In this document: positions 47,201-61,200 of the stretch, one piece after another
How the letters are laid out: every line of letters begins with the position of its first letter
Numbering within the stretch: the first letter of the stretch is position 1
Assembly (NCBI RefSeq): GCF_949628215.1
Contig: NC_134288.1
Location: 10,051,682-10,115,681, forward strand
DNA: 64,000 nt
From: Phalacrocorax aristotelis
Lineage: Eukaryota; Chordata; Aves; Suliformes; Phalacrocoracidae
Reading direction: 5' to 3'
The notes under the pieces: generated by a model
Database searches by the model: none
The model's input: the letters and a program-made list of their open reading frames with translations, nothing else
What the model was told of the DNA's origin: nothing
Translations under genes and position numbers: made by a program

Positions 47201-50200
47201 AAAGCCCCTCTCTCCCAGAGCAGTCCAGAAAGACCAGGAGCCCAGCTCTGGCTCCTTATTCGGGGCTGTGGAAGCACCCTGCCCCTTTGCTTTGCCCTCT
47301 CCTTAATGGGTCCAAGGTGTTGGGACTGCCCTAGCTCAGGACAATGTCACTGAAAGTAGGAGACATGGAATACATTTTCCTTTCTCTATTAAGCGAGATC
47401 TGCAATTATCAACCTATTTCAGTCTGTGAGCTTCTGAGGGATCTCCCATGGCAATGCAGACCCCACACAGTATGTTTTAGCCTGGTGGCAAGAAATGTGC
47501 TTTTCTTAGTCCCCTTTCACTGACCCTTCATCGCTCATAGAGCCCAGCAGTCTCGATATCACAAACCAAAAATTACTCCTACGTTAAGAGCGGTAGGAGC
47601 CCAGTTACTCAGCGCTGGCTGTGTGGGAGCAGCTGAGTTCCCAAGGCAGCGGCGCTCACAGCGCACAGCCAGTCACCATTATGAGCATTTGGCAAAGCAA
47701 GGCAAAGGAAGAGATCGGCTTCAGAGGACAGAAGGCACACAGCAAAAGGCTGGCAGGAATGGGATCGCACCACCGCTCTGCCCAGTAATCATCTGTTTGG
47801 CATGTCTAGTCTCATCAGGCAGCTCTTCAAAAAACAGCTTCTCTAGCTAGATGAAACTCAGTCTCCAAGACTGAACTTATATGCAGCAGCCAGAGCAGAA
47901 GAACACAGGCAAAACCCTCTCCCTGTTATCCTCCCAGGTTATCAAGAGCCACTGGGAGCATTAAATCCACGTTAGCCTCTCTGTACCAACACCCAAACCC
48001 AAGGGGAACACAAGCACCCGTTCTGCAAGGTTCATCACAACACTGTTAGAAAAATGTGTCATCTTCAGCCTTGCTTTGTCCAGTGAGAGTTAAATCAAAA
48101 AAACCCAGAATTTCACAGGCTGTCAGAACTTGGTTATTAAGCAACAGCACAACTCAGTAAACAGCATCTCTCTTCACTGCTATTTTAGTGACATCCCGGA
48201 TAACAAATATCACACTGGACCACAACCGGTGCAGCGGGAGCCAAATCTCTGTCTCCCACCAGCATATCTAAGCATACATCTCTAATAAAGCAAAATACAT
48301 CTCCACCCGCCCAAGAGGAAAGGGGAAACTCAAAAGGAAATATAACCACCTGATTTTAATTTTTTTTCTAGACCATTTTGTACTGACTCACCACAGCCAA
48401 TTGCATTTGGACAGACATGAGGTACCTTTGGAAATTGTACTCAGCACTTAATCCTCTGGCTCTTTGGCACTCATTTACTTTCCAGGTGCAAATAGCTACA
48501 TTTTCTGCTCACAGACTAGAAAGCCAACAGATGACCAACAGTTACCTCCCAGAGCAGCTGGGTAGCTCTCTGTGGCTAGTTCAGTGCACTGTTTCCTTCA
48601 ACACAGGAAAGCTTTGTTTCTGCTCTGCTCATATCCTCCCAAAGCCTTTTACCAAATTGCTCCGTGCCTTACAGAAGACAGCATCACCTGTTGGGTCTAG
48701 ACAGGATGTCACAATTGCTAGTGCAGCATGGGAGCCCTCAGCCCACCTCTGCACAAGAGCAGGGTTCAGCTTTGTGCTGGAAAAGCAGATTTCGGTGAAA
48801 AGCACCAATCTCACTGTTAATCACTGCTATATGCTGGGATACTTGCTGCAAGCAATGAGCTTCCTAATACTGCCATGTGCCAAGTCCTGAAATCTAACGA
48901 AACCACCTCACTGTACACTGTGCACACCAAGGGTCTGGAGCAAAAGGATGATGCCCCTTCCACCACTGTGCTGATCTTTTGCTATCATATTCTTAGAAAT
49001 AGGTTTTGAAAGAATAGGGAAAGCATTCAGGAACACTGCAGCTACACCCATTTTTCTGTTGCACAAATACTCAGCAAAAGGCTCAAAGAAGCCAAAGCTC
49101 TGCAGTTTAAGAAACAAGGTCATATTGGGGTTTACACACTGCAAAGGAAATCGTCCCCCCCCAACCCCCTTCTCCACTGCAGAAGCGTGAGATCTTATCT
49201 CTCAAGGCAGCCCAGCAATGCATGATACAAACAACTCCAATCCAAGCCATGCTAGCTGAAGAGCTTTTCTCAGGGTACTATGACCTAGAGACAGGCTGCC
49301 CAGGCAAGAGAGCCCCACTGGGGGGAAGAAACAAATCTAAAGCCAGCAAATGGGAATTTTTTGGCACAGAAGCAAGTGGCAGCATTTGGATATCTTCCAC
49401 TAGCAAGTCGTCCGAAGATTTACCCCTCCCTTGACTGCTCTAAGCACAGCCAGTGGGTCTCATGTTCCCCTTAGCACAGCTGCCTTCTCTTGCTGGAACA
49501 GGAGTCAACAGACTTCAACAGCCACCAAGATGGATGAGACAGGAGAAGCAGCGCTGTTGCTATTGTAGGCCCTGTTAGCCAGTAAAGAGTTAATTTAACG
49601 AGGAGTCATGAAATGTACCTGAGAAAATAAGAACATCGGAATCTAGTCAGGAACTCCCAGTGCTGGGACAGATAGGCTCAGTGCAGACAAGACAGAACAG
49701 CAAATAAGATAAGCATTTCGGAATGCAGTAAATAAGTAAAAAACCAATAAATTAGTAAATCGAGAGGTGCTTGACACAGGAGCTGTTCAACTGCCAGAGA
49801 TGTGAGCCTATTGCATAATTAGTATCATGCTGCTCTCTGTAGAAGTGTGAATTGGGAAATGCAGGACTCATTTGGAAAAACTTTTGCTAACAGGTAACTA
49901 GAAAGGATTTCTCTTTCCATTTCTGTTGAACTCTGCTGGATCCCTGCTGACAGCCAACCCAATCACCTGGCCAGCAGCTGCAATAAGCTGCTAGCTTGAT
50001 TTAAACAGCGTGCTTTTGCTTACTTGTTCCATCAGTGTTGCTGTAGGAGCCCTGTTAGCACTTTGGAATGAAAGTCCCCAAGCAGGCTGCAGCGACACAC
50101 CCTCCACCAGCTCCCAGAGCCACTCACCGCCATCGTGCCTGCTGCGTATGTTTATGCCACGTGGTACAGCACATGCATTATTTACCAGAGCAAGGAGGAG

Positions 50201-53200
50201 ACTTGCAGCTGAACTCTCAGCAGACATCAATTACCTTTAGGCTCTTCTCCTTCCTGAAGTAAAGTGAAACTGCTTAAACCATGCCACAAAAGCTGGCAGG
50301 GCGATCATACCTCATTAACAAGGACTGCAGGTGAGGAGACCCAGCTCTGCACGATTCAGCAAGTGAGTGCGTGTGCAATGTAACGTAATGTAATTCCCTT
50401 CGCACCAGGCAGAGCACTTGTGTGTACGTTTATCACTGCTGTGCCTGGAGGACAGGTAGGGAAGCACGCAGCTCAGAGAAGTCTGGTCTGAGTCGCAAAG
50501 CCTGAGAGGAGTGGAAACATTCTTCTTTCATCAGGGATGTGGCTGGGTTACCAGGAAAGCACCCCTGGCAGCAGGCATGGCTGAGAACCATGGGCTCTGG
50601 TTTCCCAGCTCTGCCTTGAGTGACTGTCAGACACCCTTCCTCGATGACGCCAGGTGATTATGATACAAGTGCCAATGGAAGCCCACAACCTGGTAAGAAA
50701 GACAACTTCATTGCTTAATTAAATCTGTTATTTAAAATTACCAGTCTCCCTCTACAAACATTCTGCTTCACCAACAGAAACAAGACCATTTAGAAGCGGT
50801 AAGGGGACAACACTGTCTTGCTTTCAAAATCTAGTAATTCTTCACACAGGCTTACCTAGAACAGAAGACTCCTGAACAGACACCAGCTCCTGCCCAAGGA
50901 TCTAACGCAGAATCACAGGTCTCTCCCTCATGGTGGGGGACTTTGAAGAAAGCCATAAGCATCTTGTTTTATGTGACAGTGACACCAATCCCCCAAGACA
51001 GTTTTCCACTGTAACTACAGAGTCAGAAGACATATCAACTCAAGGTCCTTTTTCTTGATAACAAAGGATCTGTAAAGCAGTGCTGCTTTCAAAAGAAACC
51101 CCTCCTGACTAAACTTCCAAAGAACATCCCAGGAACAGACTGAAGATCCTTTTAATCACTCCTCTATATAAAGACACCAGGGAGCTGAAGACCCACCCAA
51201 GAAGAGGCCACGGCACGAAGGTCACTTTCTCCTGGAAAAATTTAGTGTTGTCCAGCAACGAGGAGCAAAGACTAAATTAAATATAACTGAGTATAACCAA
51301 AGGCAACAAGAAAAAAAAGTCAGGCCCAAATTTAGTCATCCTCTTCTAGATGCAGATGCTCCCACTGAGATTTCTTGCTCCCTATCTCTTGTCACTGCTT
51401 CCATTTATCTGCTAGCTGAGCTACCTGAGTTTTGTGCCAAAACAAGTCAACCAGCTAGCTGCTTTGTGCTGTTAATGTTCTTTTACCTGAAGAAGCAGCT
51501 GAAGGTACAGCTACACCTAGAAATGGATGTTCCTACATAAGGATCACTGAAAAACTACTTGACCAAAGGCACTGGGATAGCAGAACCTCCTGAGGTAGGC
51601 AGACCATGCAATGACCACGCACCAGGAAACATCCGATGGCAAAAGCGGCATTACAGAGGGAAGGCAAAGTTCCCAGGAAATGGTGCAAAATGCTATCAGA
51701 AAACACAGGAACTAAATCTTAACAACACAGACATGTGAAAAGGAAGAAGAAGAAACAATAAACTGTGTATGAAGGAAAAAAATCCCGGGAAGTCCTACAA
51801 TTACCCTTCTGAGGAAGGGAAAACTGTTAAAATACAGCACTCAAACCCACTCAGATACAGTGAGACATGAGCTGCAGATAGGATAGCACAGTCATGAAAC
51901 TGGGCTGTATCTTATCATACAGAAATTGAAAAGAAGCAAGTTTTCACATGAGATGTGGAGCACTGCCTTAGCACCAGTGTGTGAAGGACCATGAAGACAG
52001 GCAAGTCTCCACTGTGGAGGGAACAATCAGAGAAAAAAGAAAAATTTCAAAGCTAAAGGCTTTCTCTGGGCAAAGGAGAAAATAACCCCGCTTTTTCGCA
52101 AGCATAAATGTCAGTTTTAGAAAAGCCCCATCTCAGCCTATGACTCTGTTAGAACAAAGAAACAGAATGATAAAGGAAGATTTTTCTAGAGGAAGTCAAG
52201 TAAACTCTCTAACAACCATCACAAAATATAGGAGAGTCAGAAACAAGCATTTACCTTCCTGGAGGGGCACATCAAACACCAAATTGCTGCATCGGTGACA
52301 AGGAAGGTGATTTCCTATACAAAACCAACGTGTGTCTTTCCACACACACCCTTTTTCCTGTTCTGGTATATTATCCCTTCCCCGTTACTTAGCCTGGCTG
52401 TCATTTTTGCTTTACAGCTTATCTTATAGTGAAACACTACCCCAGCTCAATGGAGGAGACGGTTTAATACAGCAGATCACATGTATGTTGCTTCCAGCTT
52501 GTTCCGCAGGCTCTTCTGTCAGCTTTGGAAGAAGATACGCCTATTGTGGTTGCTGATACCGCTTCAGTGCTCCACTGTGGCACACTTCAGATAGCCTGGT
52601 GGCAGGGCAGAGCTGATCCTGCCCGCCAGGAGATAAAGACTGCTCATTACTCACAAAAACAAAAAACAAGAAAAGAACCAGAGGAAGAAGGAGTTGGCAG
52701 CGGCATCCCAGAGCAGCACAAGGTGCAGCTCCCTGCAGACAGCTGGGAGCTGGCAGTTTCTCAGCAGGCGTCTTTGAGGTGGAGAGCGGCTTCTCTGCAG
52801 CACTGCCACCCTCCGGCTCAGGGGGAAAACTTGCTTTTGCTAGCAGAGAAGCATCACCGAGCTCGGAGCTCCTCCAAATTTAGCACCTTTCTGTCCCACC
52901 AGCAAGGACTGCTGGGAGGAAATCTGGATAAGAAACTTCCCATCGGTGAGCAGAGGTCAGCAGCTAGGTGAGTTGCTGTCTAGCTGCTAACCATCATCTA
53001 ATTTGGGGGTACCGATGTGTCTAGCTCATCCAGCCAAGACTGCAGATGCCAGCTAGTCACCACCTCAGTCCTCTGATGCCACCAGCTAACCAAGGCAGAA
53101 GCAGGAGTCAAATAACTTGTACTCTGTTACATAAACTTTCTTTCTGGGTCTAGGGGTGCATGCTAGCCAGCACTCTGGAAGATGTTGTCCCAGGTCCCCA

Positions 53201-55040
53201 AAATGGCACGTGTAGAGATCACGAGACAAGAACTCCTCTGATGAACAATTAAAAAGGAGTGACTTCCCACAAGGCGCCGTGACTATATTTAGCTCCGAGG
53301 GAAATTCCCTTTCTGAATTCTCTCTGTACTGGTTCACACAGATGACTAAGTGGTTGTAATATACAACATCAAGTGATGCAGGCTGGCAAACCCCAAGTTC
53401 ACCTGTCACAAAAGATCTTTAAAAATGCTGCTGAGATTTTAAATCTCATTTAGCTGAAGACAGCTCAGCACTGGGAAGCCTGCTCACACTGCAACCCAAA
53501 GCAGTAAGAGTAGACATCCGCATGTACATCATCCAAAATACAAGGATAGATGGTAGCCATTTTTAGAAAGGGTCAAACGCCGTTTTCCTATTTTGTGGGC
53601 TTTTAATGGTAATTTTCACAATAACTTACAAATTTGCTGTTACACACATTATAGATCCATTTAGTAATGAAAAATGTAAGTTAAGTCAGCTCTCAGTTGA
53701 GAAACTGTTGTAAAAATGTCCTTGCTAAGGTCTGGTATCTACTCCCGCAGTTTTGTATTAATGCGGGCAGCCAAGCAAGTTTCTCATGCCAAACCAGTCG
53801 AACCTGCTGGCCCTGCCCCAGCCTGCACATCCTAGAGCTTGTTCTCTGCTCGAACCAAGGTGAGGACCTGGAAGCTTCAGAGTGCTGAGGGAGGTGGACT
53901 TACAGTGCAGCAGCTGCAGGGCTCCAGCATGACTAAGGCAGGAAGAGGATGGCTTGCTCCAACCCTTCGCACGGCAGCAATCCAGCCTCTCTCAAAGGGA
54001 TACCGCTGGGTGCATCGCAGCTCCCAGTTAGCTGATGTCTGGAGGCCCGTGGTTCAGCACAGCTCCGTGTTCTGCTCCAAAGGCCAGGGCTAGGATAGCA
54101 AGCATGCTGCGGGTTGGTGCAAAGTGCTGTGGCACAACGCTAGATGGCAACTAGTACACGTGACACTACGCCAGCATTACCAGACCCTCGTGTCTAGGCA
54201 TAACAAATTCACCCACAGGATTCTGCTCAAGGAAAGATAGATATGGAGACCTGAGCCCAAAACACAAACAGTGGAACAGACCAAAGCTGGAGAACTCCAG
54301 GTGCTCAGCTCTATTAGTCCTCAGCAGAGGAGAGGAAACAAATCGAAGGGTACTACAGCTTTGAGTTTTTCCACCTGAGCTGTTTCCATCATCTCAACAA
54401 TTCACCTCTTAAAATAAAACTTGCTTTACAGAAGGTAAACTCAGTTTGCCTTTTACTTTCAGCCACTTCAAGCTGATTCAGCTTTGTGTCTTCTTGGAAA
54501 GAGTCAGCAGCAGGGTTTCTCAGAGAAATGCAATAGGGCAAATTAAAACTGAAGTCAGCCTGGACTGCTGGAGAATTGCAGGCAGAGTACGTGGGTACTG
54601 CAATGAACACCCCTAAGAGTTCTCCTGGGGAAGGAAAGTCAGGACTTTCTCTGGCAAAGCCCAAGTAGAGTGTCAAACCATGCACCTGCACACACACGGC
54701 GGGAGTTTTCCCCACATTGAGTGACGGCTGTTTCACAAAGACTTCCCCCACAATGCTTTTACAGTAGTGTAACCATTATCCTGACAATCAGATCACCCAT
54801 TCTCATACAGTTTATATTTAACATGCGAAAATAAAGGGAGTACTTTGCAGCAGTCCCTGGAGTAGAGGGAAAAGCAAAAAGATTGTGATGAGCAGTCAAT
54901 TGGCATGGACAGAAACTGCTCCCTGGGAGCTCCCTTCCCCCTTAACTTCCTCTCTTCTACAGAGTGCAGTAACACAATCCACAAAGGTAACTGAACTCTC
55001 CTGGGAGAATTTGTGGCACAATAGGCTGCAGCTCCTTTCA
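44210..55040. other. About 11-kb stretch without a recognisable gene
   Basis: I could not support any coding exon, RNA gene or mobile element here. The longest open frames (46925-47353 plus, 52525-52971 plus, 53086-53409 minus) lack family resemblance, lack flanking splice logic and look like chance. The proximal part may hold untranslated first exons of the MFSD2-like gene, whose coding start at 44209 has no obvious promoter next to it. From about 47.4 kb onward the sequence is more AT-rich and almost free of long frames. Confidence 0.5.
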
Positions 55041-55255
55041 AAATGGATTCGTTTTGTTTATTTATTTTAAAGTCCACTGATCATCACAAAAAAAAAAACA
55101 TGGCAAATGCAACTAAAGAGAAGAGAGTCCAACCAAGACCTAAGAACCCAGAGCTACGAGTAGATGTGAGCCTGTGTTGCACAGCACAGGTGCATGCACA
55201 GGACGAGACGACACATGCGCGCTGCAGGCAGGCGTGTGGCGAGAGGTGGGTTCCT
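55040..55255 (-). other. NSFL1C: NSFL1C 3' UTR with overlapping poly(A) signals
   Basis: On the minus strand AATAAATAAA lies at 55057-55066, giving two overlapping AATAAA hexamers about 190 bases after the TAA at 55256-55258. A short 3' UTR is normal for p47 mRNAs. Confidence 0.75.
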
Positions 55256-58200
55256 TTATGTTAACCGCTGAACAATGACAGCATTGAGCAGGTTGGCTTC
55301 CTTCAAGGTTTGGTTCTCATCAGTCAGCTCTTTATTTGGGAAGGTGGTCATGAGGACGAAACTGGTGGCAGCCATTGCTGGCCGAGCATCTACTATGAAG
55401 AGCCGGATGTCACGGATCCTGTCCAAAGGCATCAAACACATAAGGGTGATCCTGTTACTGAACATCCTGTAAAAGCGCACGGCAACAGCCTAAATTCACC
55501 CTTTCCAGAGCATGCAACCCTGCAACCGCTGCACTTGCTTTTCAGCTAACAGTAGAGGCCACAGCCAGACAATTCTGATTTAACCTACTCCTCCACAGGC
55601 TCCCATTTAGTGAAATGACCAAGCTGCTTTATAGGTTAAAGACTTTCTGCTAAATGTTCTTTTACACTGCCCAAGTGCAACAGTTGCGTTGTCAGGCGGC
55701 TATTTGAAGTGGAGGGCTTCTGAACCCTTCAAGGTGAACAGATTAACAAATGGCTTGACACTAGCTGCTATAAGTGGCCGAGCTCATCACACACAGCATA
55801 ATCTAGATGATCTAAACTCCCAAGACCAGCCGCAGCAGCAACACTGGATCTATTTCCTGCACCCAATCATAGAAGAAGGTTTTTGTAGCTTTTTGCATGA
55901 TTCTTGATTCTCTTATAGAAACTGGAGGAACGAGTATAAACAAATGTCCATGCTCCCTGAGATCAGGTAGGTGAAGAAGACTTCAGGAGACAAGTCTAAC
56001 GGAGCAACAGGGTATAAAAGCCAGCTTTGTTCATCCAAGGGAACTGAACTGCACTAAGAGCACCCCTTGGTGCTCTATTCAGCCCAGTAGAAAAGTCTGA
56101 ACTGAGAATCAGAATAACTGAACCAAGTTCCTAATTATCTGACAGTTTCTAAAGCCCTTAGAAAGGATTCAGGTTTTTTACAGGTGACATTAAGGAAAGT
56201 TATGCTGATAATACTGAAGCTCCCAGGTGCAGTATCACTGACTATAATCCATCACTATTTGGAAAGCAAATCCTATCCTTCCAAAAGTTAATGACTGCCT
56301 TAAAACCCCATAATAGTTTTATTCCTGTTCACCTATACAGAAGGACTCCCAGAGCTCCCTTTAGCAGGCCAGGCAGGGTTTTAACATCTGCTCCATCTGT
56401 GCACAGTTTGCAGTGTCATTTAGGCCTCCCCTGTTAGTAACCTGTGTTTCCTGTTGTGTTTGTACCTGTGACTGTGGTTAAACTTCTGGACCAGTCTCCC
56501 ACCGTCAGCGAGCCGGATTTGGATGTTGGTGATTGGCTCCGACTCATCAATAGCGATGGCAGAACTGGCTTTGGCTTCATTCTCTGCCTGCTGGGCTGGC
56601 GAGCTGGTGCCCATCACCTGGGGCACAGTGCTGAGAACAGCGAGACACAAGGCGAGCTGTTAAAAACCAAACAATTCACCTGACTGCAGGGTGCCAGGAG
56701 TCAGGCAGCGAGCTTATTGCCTACTGGGCCCAGCTGCCAGGGTTCCTAGTCAAGCGACACCAATGCCAGTTCAAAGTGAGAATTTGGGAGTCAGCTAGTC
56801 AGCAGGACCTTGTCTAGAACTTCACCTCTACCACCTCCTCTATGGCACCACACCAGGGGTCTTCACACACCCACAGGAACAGGGGCAGCGTAACTTGGAA
56901 GCACATGACATACCACGGTGGTTCCAAACTAGGGATCCGCCTCCTGCCACAGAAAGACTGAGCCATCTCACAGTACACACCACTAAGCCACATTCCCTCT
57001 CTTAGAGGAACACCTCACATAGCATAGGCACTGCATGCCTTTTCTTCAGAAAGATCAATCAAAAGGCTCAACCTAGCAAAACTCTTGAGTGACTGTCTCA
57101 CATCAAACACAGAGCAAGCCAGCGCTGTCTTCTCACCTGCCCAGCTTCTGTCCTTCTCCAGTAAAAGCTTTGAAGACACTTTTAGGTTTCACATACTCCT
57201 CGTCACGGTGATCTTCCATATCCAGGTTCACTTGTCCACCCCGTGCTAACCTGCGCAGCTCTGCCGGGACTTCCCTGCAAAGAGAGCGTCCTAAAGCAGC
57301 TGCCTGAAGACGCAAGTCAGGAAAGTGCAGAGAAAAAGTGCCAGCCACAGAGCTCTGGAATTTCAGGAATCACAGTGAGCTCTTGCTTAAATAACAAGGC
57401 AGATGCACACATCCCCACTAACAGGCACAAATTACAGATTACTTTTCCCTGGCCCTCACCTGGAGTGACATGACGCATTAGAAATTCTCAGCCCAAATAT
57501 GAAAGTCTGTTTGTTTGCTTCGAACTCTTAAGGCCCCATACAAACCAAGGTCATTTCCCATTTATCTGAAGTAAATATTCAAGTCTGCCCTCCCACAGCT
57601 TCCATATTAAGAATCTAGCTCTTACAAGAAAGCACAGGTGAAATGTGCCATTGATTCGGCATCCTGAATTCCAAACACGCTTGTTTCAGAAAACAGCTGT
57701 TATTTCTCTCCCCTCTTGCTACATACCCTCTGCGGATATCATCAAGAAACTGGGCATTGGATGGATCCTGGTAGCTCCTCAGTTCTCCGCTGTCCAGACT
57801 GAATCCACTCTTCCAGAGCTTCAGTACGACATGCACCTGCAGCAGCCCCAAACAAAAGTCAGCCTCACTGAAGCATCTCAGTAGAACAATAACCAGACAC
57901 AAAGTGAAAAGTTCCTGACTGGCAGAGGAATTTCAAGCTGCACAAGACATTCCAGCAAGGTTCCTCCGGGCTGAGGGAAAAACCAAAAGCACTGGCTATG
58001 TAATGGTCGTGCATCAAGTCCTAGGAGGTGGCACCACAGACCCCTTTTTGATAAATATGGTTGAAGAGCCAAGAGTGTGCTAGGCAAGAAGCCTAAACCA
58101 AGCTTCCACCAAGGCCTAGACGGGTATTTGTTCACAAACCAAGCATGAGAGGATATTGCCTTGATGCTGTTGGCTCCACACCTCTCCAGTGGATAAAGAA

Positions 58201-61200
58201 GAGTTAATCGCCCAGTGCTCTTTGCACACTATTTTTCACAGTCTGCACTTCTAAGGAACACTCATTCTTCAAGTTCATCAGAAAACTGCTTACCCGAGAC
58301 CCAAGCGTCTACTATTCTCTAATCAGAAATCCCTCAAGAAGCAGGATTTACCATACTTCTGCCCTCTTGAATTTCTATCAAGCTTTATAACTCTCTGGGC
58401 TCACAAGCTGTGTAGCTATAGCAGAGAAGTCCCTCAGGTGACATCTACAAAACAGAACAGAGATACTCACATCCTGAGCAGAGTTCTGCCTCCTCTCTCC
58501 TGCCACATACGCAGACTCCTCCTCTGGAGTAGCCCCGAGGCGATACCCTCCCCCTGCGAAAGGCTGCAAGAGACAGGGGCAGGCAAAGAGGTTATAGAAT
58601 GACACAAACCCAAGACAGCTCACTTCCCTTTCCCCAACAAGTTACGGATGAACAGGGGGACTTCGTGGCATCAGCAACATCTATTGTCCTGCAGGCACAG
58701 CAACCAGCTTGAACAAGTTAATAATTAAGCCACAAGAAAGTGGGTTTTCTTGCCACTGTGACACACTACTTGGAGCTGCACTAAGAGAGGAGCCCAGACT
58801 TAGCTGTCCTTTTAAGATAATTCCAGGACTCCACAGTACCGAACAGCTGTCAGGGTGGGAGCCTTAACTGAAACGGGGAACAGAGAAGAACTCATCACTC
58901 CTCACTTTAGGCTTGCTAGTCTCGCCACCGCTCTTGGCCGTCCGATCAACCGCCACTGCACCATGCTCCTTCGCTCCTTTGAACAGATCCTCCACCAGCT
59001 CGTTGGGACTCTTCTTCCTTGGAGGACCAACGATCTGCTGTCCACTCCTCTCTGAGCCGCCTGCATAAAACCTAACAGAGAGCACACAGCTTCTGGGTAA
59101 GACTGGACTGCTGCTTCTCCAGGAGACGCATGTGACAGGACCCAGTAGTTTTATATCAGGATTCAGTTCATTTTTGTACAGCTTGGATCTACAAATATTA
59201 TCAACTACCAGTGGATCTCCTACTGTAGCTACTTCTAAGCTCCTGTACTACAGAAATTTTCTTTTCATGTCAGTTATTGTAAAATTATCCATTGATCAAT
59301 AGTAATAAAGTGATAACAACTCTCTCAGACCTAGCAAGAGAAACAGTCTAGACTGACAAGGCTCTGTTTCAAATGCTAGTACCAGCTGTATTACCAAGCT
59401 CAGCAAGACTTCCAGCAAGTCTCTGACTTATCAGATGGAAGAAGATGGGCAAAATCTAACGGGTATTTTGGGGGAAGGCACACATTCATGCCACACAGAG
59501 ATCACCACACACAGGACGGATCTGAACTGGAAGCAATTAATCCAGTCAGCGAAGTGCAATTAAGCACTTCTGGAAGATTGGGTTTATTAGCTTCCAGCTG
59601 GCTTGTAACACTTACAGAGCAAGCTCATGTCTGTTTGCAGAAGACCACGCAGTCCACCTAGGTGGAGCCACCTTATGATACATCAACTCCATGCAATTTA
59701 CCTTGCTTATTGACCTTAAGGGTATTTAACTACTTATGGCTGACATCGTAGATGACTTTCTTGCTGGTATGCCATGTTCCCATTGGAAAGGGGACCTACA
59801 TTCTTCTTTTTACCTCCAGGCTCCATTACTTTACCATTAAGCAGCTCTTCAAAAAAAAAAACCTAAACCAAAAACCCCAAGCAGAAAAAAAAAGAACCAC
59901 CCCAAAACCCCAAGAAGAAAAAAACCCAATCCCTGCATTATTCCCACATTTCCATTCTTTACGGACACAAATGATGATTTGGGTTTTTTCCTTTCCTTAG
60001 CCAAGGGCTTCCACATCCTACCTCAGGCTTTCTCTCAACAGCACAATTCAGTGATGAAAACTGGTGCTTGTACAGCCATGTCGGCATGTGCTTGTGCACA
60101 GACTTTGCACTGACCAACCTTTCCACGCCAAACCCAAGATTTTTCACTACCAGAATTATGTATTGACATATATCTGCTTTTTAAAAACACGTGTACACAA
60201 GTGGTAGCCCATCACAAAAAGGCAGGGATACACACACAGGTTTGAAGTCTTTAACTGAAAACTTACCGCTGTCCCTCCTCCTCTTCATCATCATCCTCCT
60301 GCGCATGAACAAGGTCTCTAAACGATGTTACTCTATGGTCACTGCAAAAGTCAACCAGAGAAGTATGTCAGCCTCATGACACATTTCAACCACATAAACA
60401 AAACCTCCTGAACACAGCAGTTAGGTTGACCCTGTTCTACTTTTAAGGACCAAGTCATTACTCTATGAAATGACAGGTCAGCACTGGTGTAACTGTGCTG
60501 GTTTTGGCTGAGAAAGGGGTTAATTCTCCTCCCCGTGGGGGTCGGCTACCTTTCCAGCTTCCCGCGCTCTGCCGCGTGGCGGGGGGGGGCTGGGAGGGGC
60601 AGGGCCGTGGTGGGGGCGGCTGACCCCGACTGGCCAATGGCAGGTTCATGCCATACCATGTGACACCATGACCAGTATATTAAGGTGGGGGGGCAGTTGC
60701 GGCTCGGAAGCGGTGCGGCGTCGGGTCGGCGAGCGGCTGCGGCACGGGCGGTTTGTTTCAGCGGTTCGTTCCCCCTCTCCCCCCCCTTCCCCCCTCCCCC
60801 AGGGCTTTGCCCCTCTCATTGTTCTCCTTTACATTGCATTTCTGTTGTTGTTTCCTTTAATTTTAATTATTAAACTGTTCTTATCCCAACCCACGAGCGT
60901 TACCCTTCTGATTCTCTCCCCCATCTACCGGTGGGGGAGTGAGCGAGCGACTGTGTGGGGCTGAGCTGCCGGCTAAACCACGACAGTAACCAAGAGGTGA
61001 ACCAAGCTCTTAGACCTCTCTGCCAACCACACCAACAGAAAACAGCAGCAGGTGCACTGACGGAGGCTCAGGCGCTGGCTGCAGACACATCAAGTCGTGA
61101 GTCTTCAGTCACCTTCCTCGCTCACGTACTAGATTTTGTTGCCTCTTTCAAAGAGCTGCCACTTCCGAACCTGGCCAAGCACACATTTCTCTTCCAGGCC

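Noticed and set aside
52525-52971. 148-codon plus-strand open frame in the geneless stretch
   Set aside because: No recognisable domain, no poly(A) signal or promoter fitted, and composition like the surrounding noncoding DNA. It cannot be excluded as part of an unknown transcript.
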